From: Microbacterium caowuchunii
GTDB taxonomy: Bacteria > Actinomycetota > Actinomycetes > Actinomycetales > Microbacteriaceae
Assembly (NCBI RefSeq): GCF_008727755.1
Contig: NZ_CP044231.1
Coordinates: forward strand, 496,001-560,000
DNA: 64,000 bases
Direction of reading: 5' to 3'
Shown: positions 53,242 to 61,842 of the stretch, piece by piece
Layout: the number at the start of each line of letters is the position of its first letter
Numbering within the stretch: position 1 is the first letter of the stretch
Position numbers and translations under genes: made by a program
Notes under the pieces: generated by a model
Told to the model about the DNA's origin: nothing
Databases searched by the model: none
Seen by the model: only the letters and a program-made list of their open reading frames with translations

Positions 53242-54324
53242 TCATCGCCGGAACGCCGCTCCGGTCATGGCCGGCCGGGGCGTCTCGGCGAGCAGCTCGC
53301 GGACCATCGGGATCACCTTCGTGCCGTACAGCTCGACCGCACGCAGCCGGGTGCTCGCCGCCAGGGCGCCGCCTGCCGTGTAGATGAGATCGAACCGGCC
53401 GACATCGAGCGTCCGGATGGCGTCGGCCATCTTGCGGGCGACGGTCTCGGGTGAACCGACGTAGAGCGAGCCGTGCGCGACGTCGGCCTCGAACTCCGCG
53501 GGCTGCAGCGGCGCCCAGCCGCGCTCGGCCCCGATCCGGTCCCGGATCACCTTGTAGCCGGGGTAGAAGAGCTCCTTCGCCTCCGCATCCGTCTCGGCGA
53601 TGAAGCCGGGGGAGTGCATCCCCACGGGATGTGCGGTGGTGCCCAGTTGATCCGCGGCTCGGCGGTAGAGGTCCACGTACGGCGCGAATCGGGCGGGCGC
53701 CCCGCCGATGATGGCGAGCATCAACCGGAATCCGTAGTGCGCGGTGCGGATCACGGACTGCGGCGTCCCGCCGACGCCGACCCAGGTGCGCAAGTGTCCG
53801 GACTCGGTCTTGGGGAACACATCAGCCTCGTGCAGGGCCGCGCGCGTCGTCCCCTCCCAGGTGACCGGCTTCTCGTCGAGCAGGGCGTGGAACAGGTCGA
53901 TCTTCTCGTCGAAGAGCACCTCGTAGTCGGAGAGGTCGTATCCGAACAGAGGGAACGACTCGGTGAAGGACCCGCGGCCGAGGATCACTTCGGCGCGCCC
54001 GCGCGAGAGGGCGTCGACCGTGGCGAAGCGCTCGAACACACGCACGGGGTCGTCGGAGGAGAGCACGGTCACCCCGGAACCGAGGCGGATGCGGTTCGTG
54101 ACGGTGGCGATGCCGGCGAGCACCGTCTCCGGCGAGGAGATCGCGAACTCGGGGCGGTGGTGTTCGCCGATGGCGATCGCGTCGATGCCGATGTCGTCGC
54201 CGAGGACGGCCTCGGCGAGCGTGGCGCGGATGGCCTCGCCGTAGGACACGACGGCGCCGTGATCGTCGCGGGGCAGGTCTCCGAACGTGTCCATGCCGAA
54301 CTCGAAGCGGGTGGGGTCGATCAT
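53242..54324 (-). CDS. LLM-class flavin-dependent oxidoreductase
   Basis: A 360-aa luciferase-like monooxygenase-fold protein: [59 protein letters not shown], and [20 protein letters not shown]. The cofactor may be FMN or F420. It is a paralogue of the next gene upstream, so a local duplication is likely. It overlaps the reductase-like gene by 4 bases (ATGA) if the longer start of that gene is used. AAAGGAAG precedes the ATG. Confidence 0.85.
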   Translation of the reverse strand: MIDPTRFEFGMDTFGDLPRDDHGAVVSYGEAIRATLAEAVLGDDIGIDAIAIGEHHRPEFAISSPETVLAGIATVTNRIRLGSGVTVLSSDDPVRVFERFATVDALSRGRAEVILGRGSFTESFPLFGYDLSDYEVLFDEKIDLFHALLDEKPVTWEGTTRAALHEADVFPKTESGHLRTWVGVGGTPQSVIRTAHYGFRLMLAIIGGAPARFAPYVDLYRRAADQLGTTAHPVGMHSPGFIAETDAEAKELFYPGYKVIRDRIGAERGWAPLQPAEFEADVAHGSLYVGSPETVARKMADAIRTLDVGRFDLIYTAGGALAASTRLRAVELYGTKVIPMVRELLAETPRPAMTGAAFRR

Positions 54325-54345
54325 GATGTCTTCCTTTCGTGGGTC

Positions 54346-55458
54346 TCAGGCGTGGACGGCGGTGCCGCCCTTGACGATCTCCGCCGGTGCGCGGCCAGTG
54401 AGCCGCCACTCACCGGGATCGTCGTGGAGCAGTTCGCGCACGAGCGGAACGACCCGCTCGCCGAAGAGACGGATGCTGGTCTCGCGGGCGTCGCGCGGCA
54501 GGTGCAGCACGTCGTACTTCAGGTCGAATCGGGACAGGTGGTTGGCGCGCACGACCGCCGCGATCCTTCGGGCCACCGTCTGCGGTGATCCGACGTACAG
54601 CGCACCCGAGTCGACCTCCTGCCGGTAGCGCTCCAGCGTCGGCGGGTAGAACCCGCGCTCCCTGCCGAGCGCCTCGACGACGGGCTCCCAATACCGCCAG
54701 TGCGTGTCCTTCGCCTCCTCATCCGTGTCGGCGATGAAGCCGAGGGAGTGCTGCCCGATGGGGAGCTCGGGGTGACCGAACCGCTCCAGTGCACGCAGGT
54801 ACAGCTCGGCGTGCCCGGCGAAGCGCTCAGGGCGACCGCCGATGATCGCCATCATGAGGGGCAGACCGTGGCGGGCGGCGCGGATGACGGAGTCGGGGCT
54901 GCCGCCGATGCCGATCCAGGCGGGGATGCCGCCCTCCGGCATCCGCGGGTGCAGGCGGACGTCCAGCAGGGGAGCGCGGTATCCGCCTGTCCAGGTCACG
55001 CGATCCTCGCGCATCAGCCGGAGGAACAGGTCGAGCTTCTCCTCGAACAGCTGCTCGTACTCGGCGATGTCGTAGCCGAACAGCGGGAACGATTCCGTGG
55101 CCGAGGCGCGGCCCAGAACCAGATGCGCGCGCCCGCCGGAGAGTCCGTCGACGGTCGCGAACTGCTGGTACAGCCGTACCGGATCCTGCGTCGACAGGAC
55201 GGTCACCGACGTGCCGAGACCGATCGTCGAGGTCGCCTGTCCGATCGCCGCCAGGATGACCGGAGTGGCCGAGTCGACCATTCCGTCCCGGTAATGCTCA
55301 CCGACGCTGAAAGAATCGAGACCGACGTGCTCCGCGAGTCGCGCTTCGTCGACGAGCAGGCGGAGCGTCTCCGCATCCGACATCACCCGTCCGCCGTCCG
55401 TGGCGACGTCACCGAATGAGTCGAGGCCGAACTCGACATCCTCGATCCGAATGGCCAT
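54346..55458 (-). CDS. LLM-class flavin-dependent oxidoreductase
   Basis: A 370-aa paralogue of the previous gene: [59 protein letters not shown], and GGIPAWIGIGGSPDSVIRAA. Starts at ATG 55458 (MAIRIEDVEFGLDSFG), which matches the paralogue's N-terminus; an upstream start at 55515 would read through the operator region. It is the first gene of the LLM-LLM-F420-reductase unit and divergent from a MarR gene whose operators lie between them. Confidence 0.85.
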   Translation of the reverse strand: MAIRIEDVEFGLDSFGDVATDGGRVMSDAETLRLLVDEARLAEHVGLDSFSVGEHYRDGMVDSATPVILAAIGQATSTIGLGTSVTVLSTQDPVRLYQQFATVDGLSGGRAHLVLGRASATESFPLFGYDIAEYEQLFEEKLDLFLRLMREDRVTWTGGYRAPLLDVRLHPRMPEGGIPAWIGIGGSPDSVIRAARHGLPLMMAIIGGRPERFAGHAELYLRALERFGHPELPIGQHSLGFIADTDEEAKDTHWRYWEPVVEALGRERGFYPPTLERYRQEVDSGALYVGSPQTVARRIAAVVRANHLSRFDLKYDVLHLPRDARETSIRLFGERVVPLVRELLHDDPGEWRLTGRAPAEIVKGGTAVHA

Positions 55459-55492
55459 GGTCCGTGTCCCGTCCCGTCTCCGGTCCGTCCGG

Positions 55493-55532
55493 ATTGACGT
55501 GTCAATGAGTAACATCGACGTTGACGTATCAA
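55493..55532. promoter_or_regulatory. two TTGAC-type operator palindromes between LLM and MarR genes
   Basis: ATTGACGTGTCAAT (55493-55506; perfect arms ATTGAC/GTCAAT) and TTGACGTATCAA (55521-55532; arms TTGA/TCAA) stand 28 bp apart, centre to centre about 27. Such twin sites are typical of MarR-family dimers and allow one regulator to control both divergent units. Confidence 0.7.
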
Positions 55533-55556
55533 TTCCCTCGGACGGAGACGAGCGAA

Positions 55557-56102
55557 ATGGGCGAGACGCGCAGGACCATGCCCACCGGTGAGCAGCTGCG
55601 GATCTGGCGGGACTACGTCGAGACGGCGGAGGTCCTGCGCACGCGCCTCGGGAGTCGGATGCAGAGCGAGTCGTCCCTGTCGGCGGGCGACTACCAGGTG
55701 CTGCTCGCCCTCACGGAGGCGCCCCGGTACACGCTGCGGTCGTCGGAGCTGGCGACCCTCATCGGGTGGGAGCGCAGTCGGCTGTCGCATCATCTGGGTC
55801 GGATGGAGAAACGCCGGCTGATCTGTCGGGAGCCCTGCCCCGACGACGTGCACGGGATCGACGTGACCGCGACGGAGCACGGTCGCGAGACGTTCCGGGC
55901 GGGATCCGTCCCGCACCTGCGCGCCGTGCGGGAGTTGTTCCTCGACGCGCTGACCCCCGACCTCCTGGCGAGCCTCGATGAGATCGATTCCGCCCTGCGC
56001 CGGCATCTTCAGCTCGAACCGACCGGACCCCGGCGGGAACCGGCCGGGCCCCCGCGGGAACCGGCCGGGCTGGAAGCTCAGGCAGGAGCCGGCGCAGGCT
56101 GA
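55557..56102 (+). CDS. MarR-family transcriptional regulator
   Basis: A 181-aa winged-helix regulator: SSLSAGDYQVLLALTEAPRY, LRSSELATLIGWERSRLSHH (recognition helix), LGRMEKRRLICREPCPDD. The C-terminal 40 residues are Pro/Gly/Ala/Glu-rich with the repeated unit GPxREPAG. The ATG follows GGAG at 9 bases. The divergent LLM operon and the TTGAC palindromes make it the likely local repressor. Confidence 0.85.
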   Translation: MGETRRTMPTGEQLRIWRDYVETAEVLRTRLGSRMQSESSLSAGDYQVLLALTEAPRYTLRSSELATLIGWERSRLSHHLGRMEKRRLICREPCPDDVHGIDVTATEHGRETFRAGSVPHLRAVRELFLDALTPDLLASLDEIDSALRRHLQLEPTGPRREPAGPPREPAGLEAQAGAGAG

Positions 56103-56105
56103 CCG

Positions 56106-57587
56106 TCAGAAGGGCGGCGGGTCGCCGTCGGGCGTGAAGGTGACGGGTGGTCTGCCGGCGACGGATGGCCTGTCGGCGTCGCGTGGTCCGCGGGCGTCTG
56201 GTGGCGTGCCGGTGCCGACGAGGGATGCCGCGGTGGCGCCGGGGAGGGCGGGTCCGGGTGGGTGGTCGGTGTAGGTGTGTCCGGCGGGGGAGGTCCATTC
56301 CAGGATCCCGTGGGGGAGTTGTCTGACTTTCCAGGGTGTGGCGTGTTTGAGGGTGTGGTGTCCGCGGCAGAGGTGGGCGAGGTTTCCGGCGTCGGTGGGT
56401 CCGCCGTGGGCGTGGTCGCGGGTGTGGTCGATGTCGGAGCGGATGGCGGGCATCCGGCAGCCGGGGAATCGGCAGCGGTGGTCTCTGCCGCGGAGGAATC
56501 GTTTCAGGTCGGCGGTGGGCTGGTATCGGTCGGTGGTGAGCACGGCCCCGGTGATCGGGTGGGTGAGGATCCGGTCCAGCCCCGTGCTGTTCCCGGCGAG
56601 GGTGCGAGCGGTGGCCGGGTCGATGGGGGACATCCCGGCGAGGTCGGCGGGGAGGTCGCTTTGCCCGAGGAGGGTGAGCACGGGGACGGTGACCTGCACG
56701 ACGGCCCGGATCGCCCCCAACCCGTCGGCCCCGTCGCCGGGGAGGTGGGGGTCCGCACCAGGGGTGGTGGTGAGGAGCATGTCCGCGAGCAGGTCCGCGC
56801 GGATCTGATCGGTGGTCCGCTCATCCGATGCGAGGACTTCCGCCGGTGAGGGATCGTCATCCACCCCGCCCAGACCGTCCTGTGCCGCGACCGCAGCCGC
56901 ATTCTCCCGCTGCTCTCCTGCTGTCACCCGCGCGCGTTCCCGGACGTCCTTCACCGCGGTGGCCTGTCGGGTGAGCCGGTCCAGGATCGCGTGTGCCAGC
57001 GTGGCCGGGAGGGTGACGATCAGTTCGGCCATGCCGTCGTCCAACGGGAGGATGCGGACGCGGCGGTGTTCCCTCGCGTCTTGGTGCCGGTCGGTGAGTG
57101 TGCGGGGCTGCAGCGATTCCGCGAGCATCTGCAGCAGGGGTCTCGCCCGGTTGGGGGAGTTCTGCTCGCACTGCACGACCGCGGCCGCATCCAACAACGC
57201 CCGCGCTTCCGTATCCAACGGGGCGCCGCATTCCACGACCAGGTCGACGTGCCGGCGGAGGATCCGGCCCTGCTCGAATGCGGCCATCGTTTCCGGGTAG
57301 TGGTCGACGAGGGTCATCGCCCGGTTCATCCGGGAGAGCACGGACCGGTCCGAGTCGTGCCACGCCGCCGCGATCTCCGCTGCGACGGACCGCAGTGCCA
57401 TCTCCTTGGCCTGCACGGAGTTCTTCCCGGCCTGCCGGAGCGCGAACGTACCGGCGTCGGCGAGGAACCGGACCTCGCCCGCATCACCGGCGTTCTTCTG
57501 CGCCAGCACCTGCCGCGATGTCGACACCAACCCGGCCAGCACAGCGGCGTCCGCGTCGCTGGTGCCGAAGGGGAGTCTCGATGTCAT
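56106..57587 (-). CDS. DUF222/HNH endonuclease-signature protein, copy 2
   Basis: A 493-aa near-copy of the protein at 44.7-46.2 kb, in the same orientation, with the same DUF222 and HNH domains (CRFPGCRMP, DIDHTRDHAHGG, CRGHHTLKH). It differs in a linker (GEQRENAAAVAAQDGLGG in place of SGAGAAGAGAEQESLGG) and has about 18 extra residues before the C-terminus (DARGPRDADRPSVAG). The very strong nucleotide identity, including about 100 bases before the ATG, indicates a recent duplication or gene conversion. It ends 4 bases after the MarR gene. Confidence 0.9.
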   Translation of the reverse strand: MTSRLPFGTSDADAAVLAGLVSTSRQVLAQKNAGDAGEVRFLADAGTFALRQAGKNSVQAKEMALRSVAAEIAAAWHDSDRSVLSRMNRAMTLVDHYPETMAAFEQGRILRRHVDLVVECGAPLDTEARALLDAAAVVQCEQNSPNRARPLLQMLAESLQPRTLTDRHQDAREHRRVRILPLDDGMAELIVTLPATLAHAILDRLTRQATAVKDVRERARVTAGEQRENAAAVAAQDGLGGVDDDPSPAEVLASDERTTDQIRADLLADMLLTTTPGADPHLPGDGADGLGAIRAVVQVTVPVLTLLGQSDLPADLAGMSPIDPATARTLAGNSTGLDRILTHPITGAVLTTDRYQPTADLKRFLRGRDHRCRFPGCRMPAIRSDIDHTRDHAHGGPTDAGNLAHLCRGHHTLKHATPWKVRQLPHGILEWTSPAGHTYTDHPPGPALPGATAASLVGTGTPPDARGPRDADRPSVAGRPPVTFTPDGDPPPF

Positions 57588-58104
57588 ACCCCCATTCTGG
57601 TGAGGGCCACCGACATTCCCCGCCCCGATGAAGCCCCAGATCAGGAGCTGATTCAAACCCGTGGATAACTCGCGAAATCGTCCCCTGTGGAGGAGGACAG
57701 AACGGGTCACCGAAACCGCAATCGACCAAGCGCGTCACCGACACCGCCATCGACCAAGCGCGACACCGACACCGCCACCGCCACCGCCACCGCCAGTGCT
57801 CAGGACCCGCGCCATCGATACTCAGCGCGTGCGGGCGGGGTGCGGGTTTCCCCCGAGCAGACGTGCTCCATTCCCGTCGGGGACGTCAATGCGCCTGCCC
57901 TCAGCGGCTGGGATGGATCGCGGCAGCCGCCCGCACAGGAGGAGGTGAGCGTGCACGGGATGACCGAGGACGTCGAGGTCTCCCTGGGCGCACTACCGGC
58001 CGGTGTGCGTGGTGGGCCGAGCCACCGGAGGCGAAGCGGTCGCCGCAGGAGATGCGGCATTGCCGCCCAGAGCCTCCGCAGCCACCGGTTCGAAAGGAGA
58101 TCCC
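57588..58104. other. 517-base gap with low-complexity repeats
   Basis: The first 70-100 bases repeat the sequence upstream of HNH copy 1. At about 57717-57765 an approximately 27-base unit (ATCGACCAAGCG-like, then ACCGACACCGCC) occurs twice, running into a (CCGCCA)n microsatellite (about 57772-57796). No gene is supported. The last 150 bases presumably hold the promoter and leader of the surface protein gene; a good ribosome-binding site (AAAGGAG) lies at 58093-58099. Confidence 0.6.
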
Positions 58105-59007
58105 ATGAGGAAGCTCGTTGCGAGTGCCGCTGCGGCACTCCTCATCGGCGCGAGCCCGCTCATGCTCGGCGCATCCGCCGCGAACGCTGCGGACGGCGCC
58201 GGGTTCACGCTCACTGCATCAGCCGCGAACGTCGCGGAGGGCGCCGAGATCACGCTCGATGCCCCCGCCGCGAACGTCGGGGTGAACGCCGTGTGCGTTC
58301 CGAGCGAGGCCTGGACCGAGACGGTCGTCATCACCCCGGAGGTGCCGGCCGTTCCCGCCATCCCGGCGGTTCCCGAAATCCCCGAGATCAGCCACATCGA
58401 AATCGTCGTCATCCAGGAGGCGTGGACCGAGACGGTCATCGACAAGGAGGCCTGGGACGAGGAGGTGTTCGATCACTGGCAGCACTACTCGTGGACCGGC
58501 GGTCCGCACACCTCCGACAGCGCTCCGACCTTCCCGAGCGGCGACTGGCAGGCGAACGTGCAGGGTGACCCGCACGGCATCGGTGTCGCGGGCGCGTACT
58601 TCCGTTCCCACGGCAACGCGGGCAACGGCGACTGGTTCTACCTCGAAGCGGTCACCAAGACCGTGCATCACGAGGCGGAGACGCACACCGTCGAGCACCC
58701 GGCCGTGACGGAAGAGGTCAAGGTCGTGGACCAGGAGTACGTCCCCGGTATCCCCGGAGTCCCCGGTAAGCCGGCGATTCCGGCCGTCACCGAGGAGATC
58801 CAGCACCCCGCAGTCGAGTGCACGGCAACTCCTGCGGTGATCACGAAGACGAAGACGACGGCGGCGGCTGAGAAGGCCGCGCCCGCCCAGCCGACGGCTC
58901 TGGCCGTGACGGGCACGAACGCCGGACTCCCCGTCCTGTTCGGCGGCGCAGGAGCGCTCGCCCTCGGTCTGCTGCTCATGGGAATCCGTCGATTCGCCCG
59001 AGAATGA
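58105..59007 (+). CDS. cell-wall-anchored surface protein with LAVTG sorting signal
   Basis: A 300-aa exported protein. A Sec signal peptide (MRKLVASAAAALLIGASPLM) ends near ANAADG. The C-terminus has LAVTG, then a hydrophobic helix and an Arg-rich tail (GIRRFARE): a sortase signal of the LAxTG type used by class E sortases. The body is low in known domains; it has repeats EAWTETVV and EAWTETVI, a Pro/Val/Ile tract (VPAVPAIPAVPEIPEI), and a His/Glu-rich stretch (HHEAETHTVEHPAV). It may bind metal or a partner. No sortase gene is in the window. Confidence 0.78.
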   Translation: MRKLVASAAAALLIGASPLMLGASAANAADGAGFTLTASAANVAEGAEITLDAPAANVGVNAVCVPSEAWTETVVITPEVPAVPAIPAVPEIPEISHIEIVVIQEAWTETVIDKEAWDEEVFDHWQHYSWTGGPHTSDSAPTFPSGDWQANVQGDPHGIGVAGAYFRSHGNAGNGDWFYLEAVTKTVHHEAETHTVEHPAVTEEVKVVDQEYVPGIPGVPGKPAIPAVTEEIQHPAVECTATPAVITKTKTTAAAEKAAPAQPTALAVTGTNAGLPVLFGGAGALALGLLLMGIRRFARE

Positions 59008-59043
59008 CCGGCTCCGCCCTCGCCGGGGTGCGAGGGCCACTCT

Positions 59044-59079
59044 GGACCCCGGCCCGCGCCCGAACGCGGGCCGGGGTCC
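59044..59079. terminator. bidirectional terminator
   Basis: A perfect 15-bp stem (GGACCCCGGCCCGCG with CGCGGGCCGGGGTCC) and 6-base loop between the convergent surface-protein and aldehyde dehydrogenase genes, followed on the + strand by TCGTCTTCTCC. Confidence 0.85.
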
Positions 59080-59160
59080 TCGTCTTCTCCGCGTCCGTTC
59101 GTCCCGGCGCCGCGACCGAGATCGCGGATCCCGAAGACCGAGCGTCCCCGGGCGGTGAAC

Positions 59161-60615
59161 TCAGAATGGATACGGCCGGATGCGGGACTGCACCGTCACC
59201 CACTGGGTGTCGGTGAACGCCTCGATGTTGGCCTCATGGCCGCCGAAGCGGGCGCCGTTGCCGGAGAAACCCGTGCCGCCGAAGGGGGCCTGCGCCTCGT
59301 CGTCCACCGTCTGATCGTTGATGTGCAGGATGCCGCAGCGCAGATGATCGCCGAACTCCAGTGCCGCGAAGGCGTCTCCGGCCAGGATCGAGACCGACAG
59401 CCCGTACTCGCTGCCGTTCACGATGTCGGCGGCCTCGTCTGCATCCTCGAAGCGCAGGATGGGTGCCACCGGGCCGAAGACCTCCTCGGTGAAAGCGGGA
59501 TGGTCGGTGCGGACGTCTGCGAGCACGGTCGGCTGGTAGAAGAGGCCGGTGTAATTCCCTCCGGCCAGCAGATTCGCCCCGGCTTCCACGCTTGCGGTGA
59601 CGAGATCATGGACGCGGTCGCGCTGATGCGCGTCGATGACGGGCCCGAGCGGCGCACCGGTGGAGGGGTCTGCGGCGACGAGGGCGCGGGCCTTCTGTGC
59701 CAGCAGTGTCGTGTACTCGTCGTAGACGTCCGCGTGCACGACGTGGCGCCCGGTCGTCATGCAGATCTGTCCCTGATGCAGGAAAGACCCCCACGCGCCG
59801 GCGGATGCGGCTGCCGCCACGTCCACATCGGGCATCACGATCATGGCGTTGTTGCCGCCGAGCTCCAGGTGCGCACGCTTGAGGTGTCGACCCGCTCGTT
59901 CGCCGATGGCGCGACCGGCGCTGGTCGACCCGGTGAACGAGATCACGGGCACCGCGGGGTGGTCGACGAGGACCCCGGCGGCCTCCACGCCGCCCGGGAC
60001 GACGGCGAACACCCCTTCGGGAAGCCCGGCCTCCTCCAGGATGGCGGCGAGGAAGAGCCCGCCGGAGATCGCGGTGCGCGGATCGGGTTTGAGGACGACC
60101 GCGTTCCCGAGCGCGAGCGCGGGGAACACCGAGCGTGCGGCCAGGATCGCCGGGAAGTTGAAGGGCGAGATCACCCCGACCACGCCGACCGGACGGCGAC
60201 GTGCCATGCTCAGCCGCGGCTGGGCGGACGTGAGCAGCTGCCCGTAGGGCATGAGCGCGGTCGCCGCGGCCTGGTGCAGCTCGGCGGCGACGAGTCCGAC
60301 TTCGAACGCAGCCTTCCCCTGGGCCGATCCCGCCTCGGTGACGAGCCAGCCGATGAGCACGTCGGCATGCTCCTCGACGAGCGCGGCGGCGCGCCGCATC
60401 ACGGTGGCGCGTTCCTCCGCCGATACCGCCGCCCAGGAAGGCTGGGCGGTGTCGGCGCGGTCCACCGCGTCGGCCATGTCCTCCGGACTGCCGATGCCGA
60501 TCTCGGCCAGTGCGGCGCCGGTCGAGGGTGAGGTCACCCCCACGGTCTCGTGGAAGTGCACCCAGCCGCCCGAATAGCCCCGCCCATTCCAGAGGTCCTG
60601 CGCGAAGAACGTCAT
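59161..60615 (-). CDS. NAD(P)-dependent aldehyde dehydrogenase, benzaldehyde/vanillin type
   Basis: A 484-aa aldehyde dehydrogenase. E251 in HLELGGNNA and C285 in GQICMTTGR are the catalytic pair; GNAVVLKPDP and FTGSTSAGRAIGE bind NAD(P). The motif set, including GQICMTTGR and the short N-terminus, resembles benzaldehyde- and vanillin-type enzymes; this is a guess from overall similarity. The ATG 60615 follows GGGAGAG. It stands alone, divergent from the iron importer. It might serve aromatic metabolism like the island at 30-37 kb, but nothing in the sequence links them. Confidence 0.85.
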   Translation of the reverse strand: MTFFAQDLWNGRGYSGGWVHFHETVGVTSPSTGAALAEIGIGSPEDMADAVDRADTAQPSWAAVSAEERATVMRRAAALVEEHADVLIGWLVTEAGSAQGKAAFEVGLVAAELHQAAATALMPYGQLLTSAQPRLSMARRRPVGVVGVISPFNFPAILAARSVFPALALGNAVVLKPDPRTAISGGLFLAAILEEAGLPEGVFAVVPGGVEAAGVLVDHPAVPVISFTGSTSAGRAIGERAGRHLKRAHLELGGNNAMIVMPDVDVAAAASAGAWGSFLHQGQICMTTGRHVVHADVYDEYTTLLAQKARALVAADPSTGAPLGPVIDAHQRDRVHDLVTASVEAGANLLAGGNYTGLFYQPTVLADVRTDHPAFTEEVFGPVAPILRFEDADEAADIVNGSEYGLSVSILAGDAFAALEFGDHLRCGILHINDQTVDDEAQAPFGGTGFSGNGARFGGHEANIEAFTDTQWVTVQSRIRPYPF

Positions 60616-60696
60616 CGTCTCTCCCGTCGTCGTCGTGCCGACATCTTGCCACCACGGTGGCCCACCGTGGGCCGTGGCGGGGGAGGGCGGGGCGGT

Positions 60697-60747
60697 TTGC
60701 GCCGCGACACTGCCGCGGTCTACGGTGGTCAGGTAAGCCTCACCTAA
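60697..60747 (+). promoter_or_regulatory. iron-regulated promoter with DtxR/IdeR-type box
   Basis: TTGCGC (60697-60702), an 18-base spacer and TACGGT (60721-60726) are candidate -35/-10. TCAGGTAAGCCTCACCTAA (60729-60747) matches the 19-bp DtxR/IdeR consensus (TTAGGTTAGSCTAACCTAA) at most positions and covers the expected start site, so the importer should be repressed in iron-rich cells. Confidence 0.85.
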
Positions 60748-60816
60748 CCACGGATGCTCCCGCGTGGAATCCGGAACAGGTGAGACATCCCCACCGCACA
60801 CACCTGGAGCCCACTC

Positions 60817-61842
60817 ATGCGTTCACGTCGCTTCGCGGCCGTCGCCGCCACGGCCGTCGCCGCACTCCTGCTCAGCGCCTGCGCCGGATCGTCCGACACG
60901 GATGCCGCCGCCGCCGGAGCCGGCGACGAGTACCCGATCACGATCGAGCACGCGCTCGGCACCACCACGCTCACCGAGAAGCCGGAGCGCGTGGCGACCG
61001 TGCAGTGGGCGAACCACGAGGTCCCGCTCGCCCTGGGTATCGTGCCGGTCGGCATGGCCGCGGCCAACTTCGGCGACGACGACGGCGACGGCATGCTGCC
61101 CTGGGTGGAGGAGAAGCTCGAGGAGCTCGGCGGGGCGACCCCGGTGCTGTTCGACGAGACCGATGGAATCGATTTCGAGGCCGTCGCGGACACCGCGCCC
61201 GACGTGATCCTCGCCGCCTACTCGGGCCTGACCCAGGAGGACTACGACACCCTGAGCGAGATCGCCCCGGTGATCGCCTACCCGGAGCAGCCGTGGGCCA
61301 CCTCCTGGCGGGACACGATCGAGCTGAACGCCGCCGGCATGGGCATGGCCGCCGAGGGTGCGGTGCTCGTGACCGACATCGAGTCGCAGATCTCGGATGC
61401 GGTCGCCGAGTACCCGCAGCTGGAGGGGACCTCCACGATGTTCCTCACCCACGTCGACCCGAGCGATCTCAGCGAGGTCAGCTTCTACACCGCGCATGAC
61501 ACCCGCGCCGCGTTCTTCACCGACCTCGGGCTCACGACGCCCCAGAGCGTCGCGGACGCATCGGCGGAGAACGAGAAGTTCTCCGGAACGATCAGCGCCG
61601 AACAGATCGATCAGTTCGCCGACGTGGATCTGATCGTGACCTACGGTGACGACACGCTCATCAGCACCCTCGAGTCGAGCCCGCTGCTGGCGCAGATGCC
61701 CGCTGTGGCCAATGGTGCGATCGTCTCGCTGGACGGCGCGGGCCCCCTCGGCACCGCTGCGAACCCGACTCCGCTGGCCATCTCGTGGGTGCTCGACGAC
61801 TACCTCGCGCTTCTCGCGGCTGCCGCCGACAAGGTGAAGTGA
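60817..61842 (+). CDS. iron-siderophore ABC importer binding lipoprotein
   Basis: A 341-aa class III (FepB/FhuD-type) solute-binding protein. Lipobox LSAC with Cys near residue 22. The body has ITIEHALGTTTLTEKPERVA, VQWANHEVPLALGIVPVGMA and the C-terminal ISWVLDDYLALLAAAADK. An IdeR-like box lies upstream. Its stop overlaps the permease GTG. The siderophore type is not predictable. Confidence 0.92.
   Translation: MRSRRFAAVAATAVAALLLSACAGSSDTDAAAAGAGDEYPITIEHALGTTTLTEKPERVATVQWANHEVPLALGIVPVGMAAANFGDDDGDGMLPWVEEKLEELGGATPVLFDETDGIDFEAVADTAPDVILAAYSGLTQEDYDTLSEIAPVIAYPEQPWATSWRDTIELNAAGMGMAAEGAVLVTDIESQISDAVAEYPQLEGTSTMFLTHVDPSDLSEVSFYTAHDTRAAFFTDLGLTTPQSVADASAENEKFSGTISAEQIDQFADVDLIVTYGDDTLISTLESSPLLAQMPAVANGAIVSLDGAGPLGTAANPTPLAISWVLDDYLALLAAAADKVK

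Noticed and set aside
57687..58568. + strand ORF of 293 codons ahead of and inside the surface protein gene
   Set aside because: Arg/His-rich, in another frame from the clear signal-peptide protein, with repeats at its start; no family match.
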